DNA of 64,000 nucleotides. Source: Halorubrum aquaticum. Its GTDB lineage: Archaea > Halobacteriota > Halobacteria > Halobacteriales > Haloferacaceae. Position numbers and translations under genes: made by a program. The notes under the pieces are model-generated. The model was not told the origin of the DNA and searched no databases. It saw nothing but the letters and a program-made list of their open reading frames with translations. Each line of letters opens with the position of its first letter. Within the stretch, counting starts at the first letter, position 1. The stretch is taken from contig NZ_FOPZ01000013.1 in NCBI RefSeq assembly GCF_900113615.1, forward strand, positions 1 to 64,000, written 5' to 3'. Positions 28,113-36,685 of the stretch are shown here, piece by piece.

Positions 28113-29153
28113 CTACCGCTCGACCGCGCCGGTTCCGGCGCGGTCGGCGTCGGCGAGCGGGATCGATCCGCCGGTCAGATCCGTCCCCTCGAAGGGGTCC
28201 TCCGCGAGCAGCAGCGAGCCGTCGAGGTCGGCGTAATCCAGAAGCGGCGCGAGGTGCGTCGCGGCCGCGATGGAGGCGTTCGACTCAACCATACAGCCGA
28301 GCATGACCTCGAGGCCGTGCGAGCGCGCGGTCGCGATCGCCCGGCGCGCCTCCAACAGTCCGCCCGTCTTCATCAGCTTCAGGTTCGCGATGTCACACCG
28401 GTCGGCGATCGCGGGGACGTCGGAGGCGGTCACACACGACTCGTCGGCCGCGATCGGCAGCGCCGATCGCTCGTAGGCGAACTTCAGGCCCTCAGGGTCC
28501 TCGGCCGGCACCGGCTGTTCGATGAACTCCACGCCCAGGTCCGCGAGCCACTCGCTCTTCTCGACGGTCTCGTGGGGCGTCCACGCCTCGTTGGCGTCGA
28601 CGCGGACCGTCGCCTCGGGGGCGGCCTCCCGGACCGTCTCGACGATCTCGCGGTCGCGGTCGCCGCCGAGTTTCACCTTCAGGATCGGGTAGCCGGCGTC
28701 GGCCGCGTCCGCGGCCTTCTCGCGGATCCGCTCCGTGGTGTCGATCCCGACGGTGAAGGAGGTGTCGGGCGTCGCCGTCGCGTCGAGTCCCCACAGCCGG
28801 TACAGCGGGACGTCGAGCCGCTTGGCGGCCAGGTCGTGGAGCGCGATCGAGACCGCACAGCGGGCGGCCGGGTTGTCGCGGACGACCTCCTTCATCCGCG
28901 CTTCGATCGTCGTCAGCGCGTGCGGGTCGCCGACCTCCTCGACGACCGAGAGGAGTTCGGGCAACACCGCCTCCACCGTGTCGGCGGTCTCGCCGTAGTG
29001 TCGCGCGGGGGCCGCGCCGCCCACGCCGGTCGTCCCCTCGTCGTCGGTCACGCGGACGATCAGGTTCTCGGCTTCCGTCTGGGTCCCCCGCGAGATCGTG
29101 AACGGCTCCTCGAGCTCCATCGCGACCCGCTCGAAGGAGGCCTCGAGGCTCAT
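28113..29153 (-). CDS. dgcA: Enolase-superfamily racemase, probable N-acetyl-D-glutamate racemase
   Basis: The 346-residue protein is of the muconate-lactonizing/dipeptide-epimerase branch of the enolase superfamily. The first base pair is ILKVKLGG (Lys159, Lys161). Metal ligands are Asp186 (VRVDANEAW), Glu212 (FIEQPVP) and Asp237 (IAADESC). The second base lies in NLKLMKTGG (Lys259/262). It would normally be labelled L-Ala-D/L-Glu epimerase, but peptidoglycan dipeptides are absent in archaea. It follows a DUF1611 gene with a 4-nt ATGA overlap. The same pairing is known from the D-glutamate pathway in marine bacteria and haloarchaea, where DgcA racemises N-acetyl-D-glutamate. The specific name is inferred from context. 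Confidence 0.82.
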   Translation of the reverse strand: MSLEASFERVAMELEEPFTISRGTQTEAENLIVRVTDDEGTTGVGGAAPARHYGETADTVEAVLPELLSVVEEVGDPHALTTIEARMKEVVRDNPAARCAVSIALHDLAAKRLDVPLYRLWGLDATATPDTSFTVGIDTTERIREKAADAADAGYPILKVKLGGDRDREIVETVREAAPEATVRVDANEAWTPHETVEKSEWLADLGVEFIEQPVPAEDPEGLKFAYERSALPIAADESCVTASDVPAIADRCDIANLKLMKTGGLLEARRAIATARSHGLEVMLGCMVESNASIAAATHLAPLLDYADLDGSLLLAEDPFEGTDLTGGSIPLADADRAGTGAVER

Positions 29154-30205
29154 TCCTCGAGCACCCCGTCGACGATGCCGTCGACGATCCGGTCGGCCCC
29201 GTGGCGGACCGGATCCGCGGCCGGAACGTCCACCTCCTCGCCGAACGCGTCGACGATCGACGCCGCCTCGTCGTCGTCGTCGACGTCCTTCGTGTTGACC
29301 GCGCCGGCGACGACCTCGGTCTCGTGGACCGGCTCCGCGAGGTCCTCGTAGAGGTCGACGTAGTCGGAAAAGGGCGGGAGCTCGAAGGACTCGTAGCCGT
29401 GGATCGCCTCGCGGCCGGCGGCGTGACAGAGCACGAGCCCGTCGGCCATCGAGCCGTGGAGGATCCCGCAGGTGACCGCCGAGTAGGCCGGATGGATGAT
29501 CGTTCCCTGTCCCTCGACGACGAGCAGGTCGTGTTCGTCGCCCTTCTCGAGGATCAGGTCCTCGACCGCGCCCGCGGTGAAGTCGGATATCACGCGGTCG
29601 ATCGGGTTCCCCCAGCCCGCGATCATGATGCCCGTCTGCCCCGTGGGGACGAACGCGGCGTCGATCCCCCGCTCGCGGGCCGCCTCGACGATCTCCAGCG
29701 AGGCCGTCATCTTGCCCACCGAGCAGTCCGTCCCGACCGTGAGCACCACGTCGGCGTCGACGTCGGCCGAGTGGCCGGTCGCGACCCCGAGGTCCTCCGG
29801 CGGCTTGCGAACGTCGCGCAGCTCGACGCCGTGTTCGGCCGCCAGCTCGACGAACTCCTCGTCCTCGTTGAGGAAGTAGTGGAGCCCGCTCACGACGTCA
29901 CAGCCCGCCGCGATCGCGGCGCGCACGTCGTCGCGCCAGGTCTCGTCGAAGCCGCCGCCGATCGGCGCGATGCCGATGTAGAGGGCGTCGACGCCGCCCT
30001 CGGCCGCGGCGAGCGCCTCCTCGAAGGAGTCGACGATCGGCGCGTCCGGGAGGCTGGCGTCGTGGTCGGCGACGCGGTCGCCGGCGCGGTCGCGGTCGAG
30101 GACGGCCTCGATCGTCTGGTCGCCGTAGCGCATCACGCCGAGGGCGGTCTTCGCTTCGTCGGGAAACTTCTCGTGGGCGAGAACGACTATGCGTTCGCTA
30201 CTCAT
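29150..30205 (-). CDS. dgcN: DUF1611 protein, probable D-glutamate N-acetyltransferase
   Basis: The 351-residue protein combines an N-terminal Rossmann-like domain (about residues 5-130) with a P-loop NTPase-like domain containing TVGTDCSVGKMTASLEI (Lys165), the DUF1611 architecture. FVPTGQTGIMIAGWG and LLVVEGQGTIIHPAYS are further family landmarks. In the D-glutamate catabolic pathway DgcN acetylates D-glutamate and DgcA then racemises the product to N-acetyl-L-glutamate. The overlap with the enolase-superfamily gene and a good TATA element (TTTAAG, about 28 nt upstream of ATG 30205) indicate a two-gene operon. The reaction is inferred from gene pairing and recalled literature, not shown by the sequence. 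Confidence 0.8.
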   Translation of the reverse strand: MSSERIVVLAHEKFPDEAKTALGVMRYGDQTIEAVLDRDRAGDRVADHDASLPDAPIVDSFEEALAAAEGGVDALYIGIAPIGGGFDETWRDDVRAAIAAGCDVVSGLHYFLNEDEEFVELAAEHGVELRDVRKPPEDLGVATGHSADVDADVVLTVGTDCSVGKMTASLEIVEAARERGIDAAFVPTGQTGIMIAGWGNPIDRVISDFTAGAVEDLILEKGDEHDLLVVEGQGTIIHPAYSAVTCGILHGSMADGLVLCHAAGREAIHGYESFELPPFSDYVDLYEDLAEPVHETEVVAGAVNTKDVDDDDEAASIVDAFGEEVDVPAADPVRHGADRIVDGIVDGVLEE

Positions 30206-30229
30206 GCTCGGTCGGTCATCGCGGGGTGG

Positions 30230-30236
30230 CTTAAAT
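30230..30236 (-). promoter_or_regulatory. TATA box for the dgcNA pair
   Basis: On the minus strand ATTTAAG lies about 28 nt upstream of ATG 30205. This fits a leaderless mRNA for the overlapping gene pair. Confidence 0.6.
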
Positions 30237-30295
30237 GGGACGGAGCCGGATCGTGAGCGTCGTCGGGAGCGCCGAGCCGCCGACGAAGCGCGCGG

Positions 30296-30613
30296 CTACG
30301 CCGAGCCGCCGACGAAGCGCTCCGCGCCCTCGTAGAACCAGTAGCCGTTCTCGCGCATCGCGCGCCCGAGCTCCTGGTGGAACTCGACGAAGTCCGCGAA
30401 CTCGTCCTTCTCGACGCCCTCGAAGATCTCCTCGACGGAGACGACCGTCTCGTAGTCGATCCGGATCGGGTGGTCGCCGTACTCCTCGACGTAGTCGGCC
30501 GCCGAGAGCGGGAAGTCCTCCTCCTCGTCGATCTTCTTCGCGAGCACCGCGTGACCGTACTGTCGCATGCCCTCGCTCCCCTGTTCGCCGTCGGGGTCGT
30601 GTGGCCAGTCCAT
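30296..30613 (-). CDS. DUF5785 family protein
   Basis: Start ATG 30613 gives 105 residues beginning MDWPHDPDGEQGSEGMRQYG, the hallmark opening of a haloarchaeal family I recall as DUF5785. DFPLSAADYVEEYGDHPIRI and VVSVEEIFEGVEKDEFADF follow. It is a small, acidic, single-domain protein with no known catalytic motif; the function is unknown. Its promoter region holds three 24-bp tandem repeats. It is downstream of nothing on its strand and divergent from the chemotaxis transducer. Confidence 0.78.
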   Translation of the reverse strand: MDWPHDPDGEQGSEGMRQYGHAVLAKKIDEEEDFPLSAADYVEEYGDHPIRIDYETVVSVEEIFEGVEKDEFADFVEFHQELGRAMRENGYWFYEGAERFVGGSA

Positions 30614-30640
30614 ACCGCCGGTTCGCCGAGCGCGGTCATA

Positions 30641-30709
30641 GTGGTTACGGACACGGCCCCATCGGTGGTTACGGACACGGCCCCATCGGTGGTTACGGAC
30701 ACGGCCCCA
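30641..30709. repeat. 24-bp tandem repeat, three copies, intergenic
   Basis: Two full units and one 21-bp unit of GTGGTTACGGACACGGCCCC plus ATCG repeat head to tail without mismatch. They end next to the likely TATA region of the DUF5785 gene (minus-strand ACTATG about 27 nt from ATG 30613). They lie between two divergent genes and code for no plausible protein. Confidence 0.85.
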
Positions 30710-30772
30710 CCCGTCCTCGCCGAGACGCCCGTGACCAACTCGATTATTCGATTTGATAACCCACCGAGTGTG

Positions 30773-30778
30773 TTTATA
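30773..30778 (+). promoter_or_regulatory. TATA box for the transducer gene
   Basis: TTTATA is centred 29 nt upstream of ATG 30805. An in-frame GTG at 30787 would fall upstream of the expected transcription start. Confidence 0.65.
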
Positions 30779-30804
30779 GCCCCCTTGTGAGAACCGCGAT
30801 AGCA

Positions 30805-33438
30805 ATGCCAACTGACGACGAATCGGGCGTCGCCCGGCGCCTCTACGACCGGCTCCGCGGCCGGTACTTCTTCAAGATCGCAGGCGTGATACTGGTCGTC
30901 TCGGCGGTGCTGCTCGGCGCGGGCGCGCTGACGTTCGACGAGGTCCAAGCCAGCGTCGAGTCGGACGCACGGAACACGCTGATCTCCTCCGCCGAGCGTG
31001 AGGCACAGGGGATCGAGGGGTTCATCGAGGAGGGTGAGGGTCACGCGGCGCGGATCTCCGACACGCGGCAGATCCGGACGTCGAACAAGCACACCATCCG
31101 ACAGGAGCTCCGCAGCAACGAACGCGCCCTCCCCGAGTACGTCGTCGACGTCCACTACTACGACCTCACGACCGACGAGATCCTGGTGAGCACCTCGCCG
31201 ATGAAGGAGGGAACCATACACACGATCTCCGACCGGCCGTGGGCGGTCAGCGCCAGCGCCTTCGGAAGCCACCAGTCCGCTCGCTCGTTCGAACCGTACG
31301 CGGTCGAGGGCGAGAAGCGACTCGGCTTCGTCAGCCCGGTCACCACCGATACCGACAAGGCGATCGTGGTCACGGCGGACCTCTCGGAGCGCGGCACCCT
31401 GTTGACGCCGCCGGTCGAGGGCGCGAACATGGAGATCGTCTCGACGCGGACCGGCCGGGTCGCGCTCGCCGCCGACGACGAGGCGATCCTGAACCAGTAC
31501 TTCCTCATCGAGGAGCTCTCACACCTGCGCTCCGACGTGACCGGGTCGCGCGTCGACGAGGTGTCCGACTCACAACAGACCGTCGTCGACGCGGACCGAC
31601 TCGTCGCGGCCACCGTCCCCGTCGAGGGCAAGCCCTGGGCGGTCGTCGTCGCCGCGCCCGAGGAAGCGGTCTACGGGACCGTCGGCGACGTGACCCGGAG
31701 CGTCCTGTTGCTGATCGGGATCGCGATCCTCGGACTGCTGGCGGTTGGACTGCTGATCTCCCGGGACGTGAACGGTTCCGTCGACGAGCTCCGAGGGTAC
31801 GCCGAGGCGATCGAGTCGGGCGATCTCGACGTCGACGTCGACCGGTCACGCGTCGACGAGTTCGGCCAGCTCTCCGCGCTCATCGACCGGATCCGGCTGA
31901 CGCTACGCGAGCAGATCGCGACCGCCGAGGAGGCCGCCGAGGAGGCCGCGACCGCGCGCGAGGAGGCGGAGGCGCTCTCGACGCACCTCGAGACGAAGGC
32001 GGACGACTACGGCGAGACGATCGACGCGGTCGCCGAGGGCGATCTCACCCGGCGGCTCGATCCCGAGAGCGAGAGCGAGGCGATGACGGAGATCGCGGAG
32101 TCGTTGAACGACATGCTCGACCGCGTGGAGGCGCTCGTCGTCGCCATCCAGGACGCCGCGGAGACGGTCGGCGAGCAGAGCTCGGAGGTGACCGCCTCCT
32201 CCGAGGAGGTGGAGTCGACGAGCGTCGACGTCGCCGAGAGCGTCGAGGAGATCTCCGTCGGCACCGAACGGCAGGAGGAACACCTCTCGAGTGCGGCCGC
32301 GGAGCTCAACGACCTCTCGGCGACCGTCGAGGAGATCGCCTCCTCGACCGACGAGCTGGCCCAGCGGTCGGCGACGACCGCGGAGAACGGCGAGGAGGGT
32401 CGCGAACGGGCGGGCGAGGCGATAGAGCACATGGACCGGATCGAATCGGAGATGGGGAGCACCGTCGAGGAGATGACGGCCCTTCGCGACGAGGTCGAGC
32501 GGATCGGCGAGGTGGTCGGGCTGATCGACGACATCGCCGAACAGACCAACATCCTCGCGCTCAACGCGTCGATCGAGGCCGCGCGGGCCGGCGAGGCCGG
32601 TTCGGGCTTCGCGGTCGTCGCCCGCGAGGTGAAAGACCTCGCCGAGGAGACCGCGGAGGCGACGACGGAGGTCGAGTCCCTCATCGAGGGCGTCGAGGAG
32701 TCGACCCACTCCGTGGCCGACGACATGTTCGCGATGGAGGCGGACGTCGAGCAGGGTCGCGACGTGGTCGACGAGACGGTCGACACGCTGGAGACGATAG
32801 TGGAGGACGTCTCCGACGTCAACGCCGGGATCCAGTCGATCAACGACGCGACCGACGACCAGGCGGACTCCACCCAGGAGGCGGTCTCGATGATCGACGA
32901 GGTCTCCGAGGTAAGCGTCGAGACCGCGAGCGAGGCACAGAACGTCTCGGCGGCGGCCGAAGAACAGACCGCGGCGCTCGCGCAGATCTCGACGAGCGCG
33001 GAGTCGCTCTCCTCGCGTGCCGACGAGCTCCGCATGCTGGCCGGGGAGTTCGAGGCGCGCGAGGACCGGGAGGTCGACTCGGAGTTCGAGGCGCGCGAGG
33101 ACCGGGAGGTCGACTCGGAGTTCGACGTCGACGCGGGGACGGACGGGGCGGACTCGCCGGTCGAGGTCGACGACGACCCGATCGAAATCGACGATTCGGC
33201 TGCCGAGGTCGACGACGCTCCGGCCGACGCCGGAAGCGATCCGGCGAGATCGGACGCGCCGCCGGCCTCCGGAAGCGCCCCGAGCTCCGCGGTCGAAACC
33301 GACGGCGGCGACGACGCGTTCCAGCCCGACGACGAGTTCAGACCCGACGATACGTTCCGATCGGATGACTCCTTCCAGCCCGACGACGAGTTCCGATCGG
33401 ACGACGGCACCGACGTGGCCGGCTCCGGAGACGACTGA
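30805..33438 (+). CDS. Methyl-accepting chemotaxis transducer
   Basis: The 877-residue transducer has a first membrane helix near residues 24-46, an extracellular sensory region (about 47-290, Cache-like), a second helix near 292-315 ([19 protein letters not shown]), then HAMP segments and a long coiled-coil signalling domain. The hairpin tip carries the conserved [20 protein letters not shown], which contacts CheA and CheW. Glu-rich heptads on both sides are likely methylation sites. The C-terminal ~140 residues are acidic, with a perfect 12-residue duplication ([12 protein letters not shown]) and several FQPDDEF-like units. The ligand is unknown. No che genes are in the window. Confidence 0.93.
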   Translation: MPTDDESGVARRLYDRLRGRYFFKIAGVILVVSAVLLGAGALTFDEVQASVESDARNTLISSAEREAQGIEGFIEEGEGHAARISDTRQIRTSNKHTIRQELRSNERALPEYVVDVHYYDLTTDEILVSTSPMKEGTIHTISDRPWAVSASAFGSHQSARSFEPYAVEGEKRLGFVSPVTTDTDKAIVVTADLSERGTLLTPPVEGANMEIVSTRTGRVALAADDEAILNQYFLIEELSHLRSDVTGSRVDEVSDSQQTVVDADRLVAATVPVEGKPWAVVVAAPEEAVYGTVGDVTRSVLLLIGIAILGLLAVGLLISRDVNGSVDELRGYAEAIESGDLDVDVDRSRVDEFGQLSALIDRIRLTLREQIATAEEAAEEAATAREEAEALSTHLETKADDYGETIDAVAEGDLTRRLDPESESEAMTEIAESLNDMLDRVEALVVAIQDAAETVGEQSSEVTASSEEVESTSVDVAESVEEISVGTERQEEHLSSAAAELNDLSATVEEIASSTDELAQRSATTAENGEEGRERAGEAIEHMDRIESEMGSTVEEMTALRDEVERIGEVVGLIDDIAEQTNILALNASIEAARAGEAGSGFAVVAREVKDLAEETAEATTEVESLIEGVEESTHSVADDMFAMEADVEQGRDVVDETVDTLETIVEDVSDVNAGIQSINDATDDQADSTQEAVSMIDEVSEVSVETASEAQNVSAAAEEQTAALAQISTSAESLSSRADELRMLAGEFEAREDREVDSEFEAREDREVDSEFDVDAGTDGADSPVEVDDDPIEIDDSAAEVDDAPADAGSDPARSDAPPASGSAPSSAVETDGGDDAFQPDDEFRPDDTFRSDDSFQPDDEFRSDDGTDVAGSGDD
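33046..33117 (+). repeat. 36-bp perfect tandem duplication, coding
   Basis: Two identical 36-bp copies (33046-33081 and 33082-33117) encode [12 protein letters not shown] twice in the tail of the chemotaxis transducer. Perfect identity points to a recent duplication. Confidence 0.85.
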
Positions 33439-33501
33439 GACCCGGCCCGGTTCCGGCGACTCCACACAAGACACTTGTCCGGTTCCCGCCGTGTTCCGCG
33501 C

Positions 33502-33969
33502 ATGCGACGCAGGGCCCTCCTCGCGGTCGCGGCGACCGTCCCCCTCGCCGGCTGCCCGACGCCCCCGTGGGGCGAGACACCCGAGAACGTCGACGGGGCC
33601 GAGGTGAGGGTCCGCCGCGAACACACCGGCGCGTTCGATCCGGCCGAACCAGAGTATCGGGACGCCGCCGTCCTGCTCCGCACGCTCGACGCCGACCCGT
33701 CGCGTCTCACGGTCAGAGGACAGTTGCTCGCCGGCGCGCGCGAGTGCTACCGCGTCGACCTCGTCGAGGCGGACCTGACCGAGTCCCGCCTCCTGATCCG
33801 CCTGACGACCGAGGACGATCCCGACTGGGAGGGCGGCGCGTGTCACGACGTCGGCGAGGCACACCCCTACGAGGTCGAGGTCGCGTTCACGGAGGCTCCC
33901 GTCCCCGACCGGGTCGAAGTTCGACACGACGACGAGACGGTGCTCGAGGAGACCGTGACGACCGACTGA
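33502..33969 (+). CDS. Haloarchaeal lipoprotein, unknown function
   Basis: Start ATG 33502 gives 155 residues with a basic N-terminus (MRRRALLAVAATVPLAGC), a short hydrophobic stretch and a lipobox LAGC with Cys18. Export and lipid anchoring to the outer face of the membrane are expected. Whether Tat or Sec is used is unclear, since the basic stretch is RRR without the full twin-arginine consensus. The mature domain looks like an all-beta fold (RLTVRGQLLAGARECYRVDLVEADL) with two further Cys residues that may form a disulfide. It follows the transducer by 63 nt but probably has its own promoter. Confidence 0.72.
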   Translation: MRRRALLAVAATVPLAGCPTPPWGETPENVDGAEVRVRREHTGAFDPAEPEYRDAAVLLRTLDADPSRLTVRGQLLAGARECYRVDLVEADLTESRLLIRLTTEDDPDWEGGACHDVGEAHPYEVEVAFTEAPVPDRVEVRHDDETVLEETVTTD

Positions 33970-34011
33970 TGTTCGAGTGTGGACGATTCACCGACGATCG
34001 ATCCGTCGTCG

Positions 34012-35559
34012 TCACTCGTCCACGGCGGAGCGCGCAGCCACGCGGACCGCACCGTACAGGACGCTCGCGAGCGAGGTGGAGATCACGACGATGCTTTCGA
34101 TCACGGACAGCGACGGGAGCTCCCACCCGGAGTCGTCGGACGACGCCTCCGTCCCGTCCGCGGTCGAGGAGTCCCCGTCGGTCGTCGATCCGCCGCCGTC
34201 GTCTCCGGCGGTCGATCCCTCCGTGGACTCCGCGTCTTCCGGCGACGTGTCCTCCGACTCGGTGCCCGTCTCCGTCGAGTCCGAGTCCGTCGAATCCGAA
34301 TCCGTCGCGTCCGACTCCGCGGACGATCCCCCGTCGAACGTCTCGGCGGTGACCAGCCGCGAGGACGCGCCGTCGGGGACGAACAGCCCGCCGGGAACCG
34401 GCACGGGTCCGTACCCGATAGCCGGGTTGTCGACGTCGATGGAGAGCCGCTCGAGGCCGTCCTCCAAGCCGACGCCGACGACCCTCCCGCTTCGCGACCC
34501 CGTCGTCGCCACGAAGTACACCGTTCCGCCGGCGATCGTCGCGCCCCCGGTTCGCCGGCCGTCCTCCAGCGAGTACCGCCACGCGAGTTCCCCGGTTTCG
34601 AGGTCGTACGCGTTACAGCGAAGGGCCTCGAACGGGTCGTCGTCGACGACCGCGACGAGCCCGTTGCCGGCGGCCAGCGGGTGATGCGCCTCCCCCCGGA
34701 GGTCGACGGCCCACTGCTCGACGCCACCCGTCGCCGACACGAGCCGGAGGTGTTGCTGTGTCTTCACGACGACGCCGTGGTCCGTGACCGCCGGCGGGGA
34801 CAGGACGTCGGCCTCGATCGCGTACTCCCACTCGGGCTCGCCGTCGAACGAGAGCGCGACCAGGCGCGACGGGGGTGCCTGCGAGTCGGGAACGTTGACG
34901 TACAGCGAGTCATCGCCCACGGCGACCGTCGGGAGCAACAGCCCCGCGGCGTTGTTTCCGTCGGTTTCGAACCGCGCGTCCAGCGGCGTCGACCACTCCA
35001 GATCGCCGGACGACGCCGCGAACGCGTACACGGTCCCCTCCGAATCCGCCACGTACGCCGTTCCGTCGTGTATCGTCGGCGCACCCGGCCGCCCGCTCAC
35101 GCCCACCGACCACCGCTCCTCTCCGGAGTCCCGATCGACCGCGAGAACCGTCCCCTCGGTCGTGACCGCGATGACGGCCGCCGCGCCGACCGCCGGCGAA
35201 GCGGTGAGCGGTTCCTCGCCCCTGAACGCCCATCGTCCGGAACCGGACGCCAGATCGGTGGCGATCAGATCGCCGTCGCTGCCCGCGTACGCCGTCCCGT
35301 CGGCGACGGCCGGCACGGTCGTCCGCTCGTTCCCGCCGAGCGAGTACGCCGAGCCGGAGACCGAATCGATCCCCTCGACGGCCGTCGTGCCGGTGAGTCG
35401 CCGTCCCCCGTGTAACATCGGCCACGAGAACTCGTCGAGATCGCTCGATTCCTGGGCTGCGACCGGCGTCACGCTCCCGGCGGACGCCAACGCACCGCCC
35501 GCGGCAGCCGTCGACGCCAGTTGAAGTACCTTCCGGCGAGAAACGGACGTTCGATCCAT
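34012..35559 (-). CDS. Tat-exported PQQ-like beta-propeller protein, C-terminally anchored
   Basis: The 515-residue protein starts at ATG 35559, about 29 nt from a TATA box; an upstream in-frame ATG at 35589 overlaps that box. A twin-arginine signal (SVSRRKVLQLASTAAAGGAL) is followed by seven or so PQQ/BamB-like blades (for example DGTAYAGSDGDLIATDLASG and DGTAYVADSEGTVYAFAASS). The next ~70 residues are a Ser/Thr/Asp-rich linker (SDATDSDSTDSDSTETG) and a final hydrophobic segment (VIESIVVISTSLASVLYGAV) serves as membrane anchor. It is probably a cell-surface protein. No quinone cofactor or enzymatic activity can be claimed; such propellers often act as scaffolds. Confidence 0.85.
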   Translation of the reverse strand: MDRTSVSRRKVLQLASTAAAGGALASAGSVTPVAAQESSDLDEFSWPMLHGGRRLTGTTAVEGIDSVSGSAYSLGGNERTTVPAVADGTAYAGSDGDLIATDLASGSGRWAFRGEEPLTASPAVGAAAVIAVTTEGTVLAVDRDSGEERWSVGVSGRPGAPTIHDGTAYVADSEGTVYAFAASSGDLEWSTPLDARFETDGNNAAGLLLPTVAVGDDSLYVNVPDSQAPPSRLVALSFDGEPEWEYAIEADVLSPPAVTDHGVVVKTQQHLRLVSATGGVEQWAVDLRGEAHHPLAAGNGLVAVVDDDPFEALRCNAYDLETGELAWRYSLEDGRRTGGATIAGGTVYFVATTGSRSGRVVGVGLEDGLERLSIDVDNPAIGYGPVPVPGGLFVPDGASSRLVTAETFDGGSSAESDATDSDSTDSDSTETGTESEDTSPEDAESTEGSTAGDDGGGSTTDGDSSTADGTEASSDDSGWELPSLSVIESIVVISTSLASVLYGAVRVAARSAVDE

Positions 35560-35587
35560 CAACTGATCGAGAGTTACCGAGATACGC

Positions 35588-35594
35588 ATTAAAT
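35588..35594 (-). promoter_or_regulatory. TATA box for the beta-propeller gene
   Basis: Minus-strand ATTTAAT is centred about 32 nt from ATG 35559 and supports that start rather than 35589. Confidence 0.6.
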
Positions 35595-35808
35595 CGCTCG
35601 GACGAGGCAGAAACACGGAACGAATGGTTGCGACGCGGGGATTCCCGGGTTCGTGGACGGACGCACTCCGAAGGGACGTCGTCGGAACGCGCGTGTCGTT
35701 CGGCCTCCCCGCCGGACGGTGATACCGACGTTTCGCCGGCGGATCGGCGGCGTGCCGTCGAGTTCCGCCGTGCGTCTCGAGGACGGACCGGCGGAGCCGA
35801 GCCGACGC

Positions 35809-36309
35809 TCAGGGGACCTTCCCGTCCATCGACCCGCGATACCAGCGGCCGGTCTCCGAGCCGCACTCGACGCATCTGGCGACGACGGCCTCGCCGTCGA
35901 CGTCATCGATCCGGTTCAGATCCGTGTCGTTCTCGGCGTCGCAGTCCTCGCAGTACCGGAGCTTCGGCTGGGTTCCGTACGCCAGCGGCGCGCCGATCGC
36001 GAGGGCGCGAACCCGTTCGTCGCCGTGGTTCCAGCCGCGCTGGAACTCCTCGCGTCCGAACCGGACGAGTTCGTTCGGACCGACCTCGACCGGACCGTCC
36101 TCGGTCTCGAAGGTCGCCGTGCCCGAGAGGACGCAGAAGACCTCCTCCTGTACCTCGTGGCTGTGGTACGCGAACGCGAAGCTGTCGCCCGGTTCGAGCT
36201 CGTAGTAGTTGATCGCGACGTCGGTGAGTCCGAGCGGCTCGGTGAGCTTCCGCATCACTGCGGCGGGCTGTACGTCGTTCTCCACGTCGTCGATGCGGAC
36301 TCGGTCCAT
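35809..36309 (-). CDS. Cupin protein with C-terminal zinc ribbon
   Basis: Start ATG 36309 gives 166 residues. The cupin barrel spans about residues 25-115, with motif 1 FAYHSHEVQEEVFCVLSG (His and Glu metal ligands) and motif 2 VGPNELVRFGREEFQRGWN. A C-terminal zinc ribbon follows, with CEDC near residue 120 and CVEC near residue 148. Metal binding in the barrel is likely, but the enzymatic reaction is unknown. The combination with a zinc ribbon suggests a regulatory or binding role. It is convergent with nothing and has a 250-nt gap to the beta-propeller gene in which I see only that gene's promoter. Confidence 0.8.
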   Translation of the reverse strand: MDRVRIDDVENDVQPAAVMRKLTEPLGLTDVAINYYELEPGDSFAFAYHSHEVQEEVFCVLSGTATFETEDGPVEVGPNELVRFGREEFQRGWNHGDERVRALAIGAPLAYGTQPKLRYCEDCDAENDTDLNRIDDVDGEAVVARCVECGSETGRWYRGSMDGKVP

Positions 36310-36482
36310 GCTGCCCCTTTCGACGCCCCGCATCAAAACGGTGCGTGCCGGTGGATCGGTCGACGCGTTTGGGTGGCGTGCCGATCGTCGTCTGAAGCGT
36401 TCCATCCGCGTGAACGGCCGTCGGCGGCGCACTGAGCCGTCGGCTGGCCGTGAGGACGTCGAAGGAAAGCGACGGAGTTGGA

Positions 36483-36557
36483 TGCTCCGGCAGGGATTTG
36501 AACCCTGGTCCTTGCCGTGAGAGGGCAAGATGATTGGCCGGACTACACCACCAGAGC
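36483..36557 (-). tRNA. tRNA-Glu (anticodon CUC)
   Basis: Read on the minus strand the 75-nt sequence begins GCTCTGG and ends CCGGAGC plus discriminator A, forming a 7-bp acceptor with one G-U pair. The anticodon stem TTGCC/GGCAA encloses the loop CTCTCAC, giving anticodon CTC. The T loop is GTTCAAATC. No CCA is encoded and no intron is present. Confidence 0.95.
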
Positions 36558-36685
36558 GTGCGTCCGCGTTCCGTCGCAATTCCGGGTAGGACATTCCACA
36601 CTAAAACGGTTCCGTTTCGACCGCGCCGTGTCTCGGTTTGTCGCGATCCGCGCGGGTTCTCACGCCCGGCTTCGCCCGCTCGCGC

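Noticed and set aside
28113-29153. L-Ala-D/L-Glu (dipeptide) epimerase of peptidoglycan recycling
   Set aside because: Archaea lack this peptidoglycan pathway, and the overlapping DUF1611 gene points to the D-glutamate route.
30641-30709. CRISPR array
   Set aside because: The three units are directly adjacent with no spacers, and no cas genes are near.
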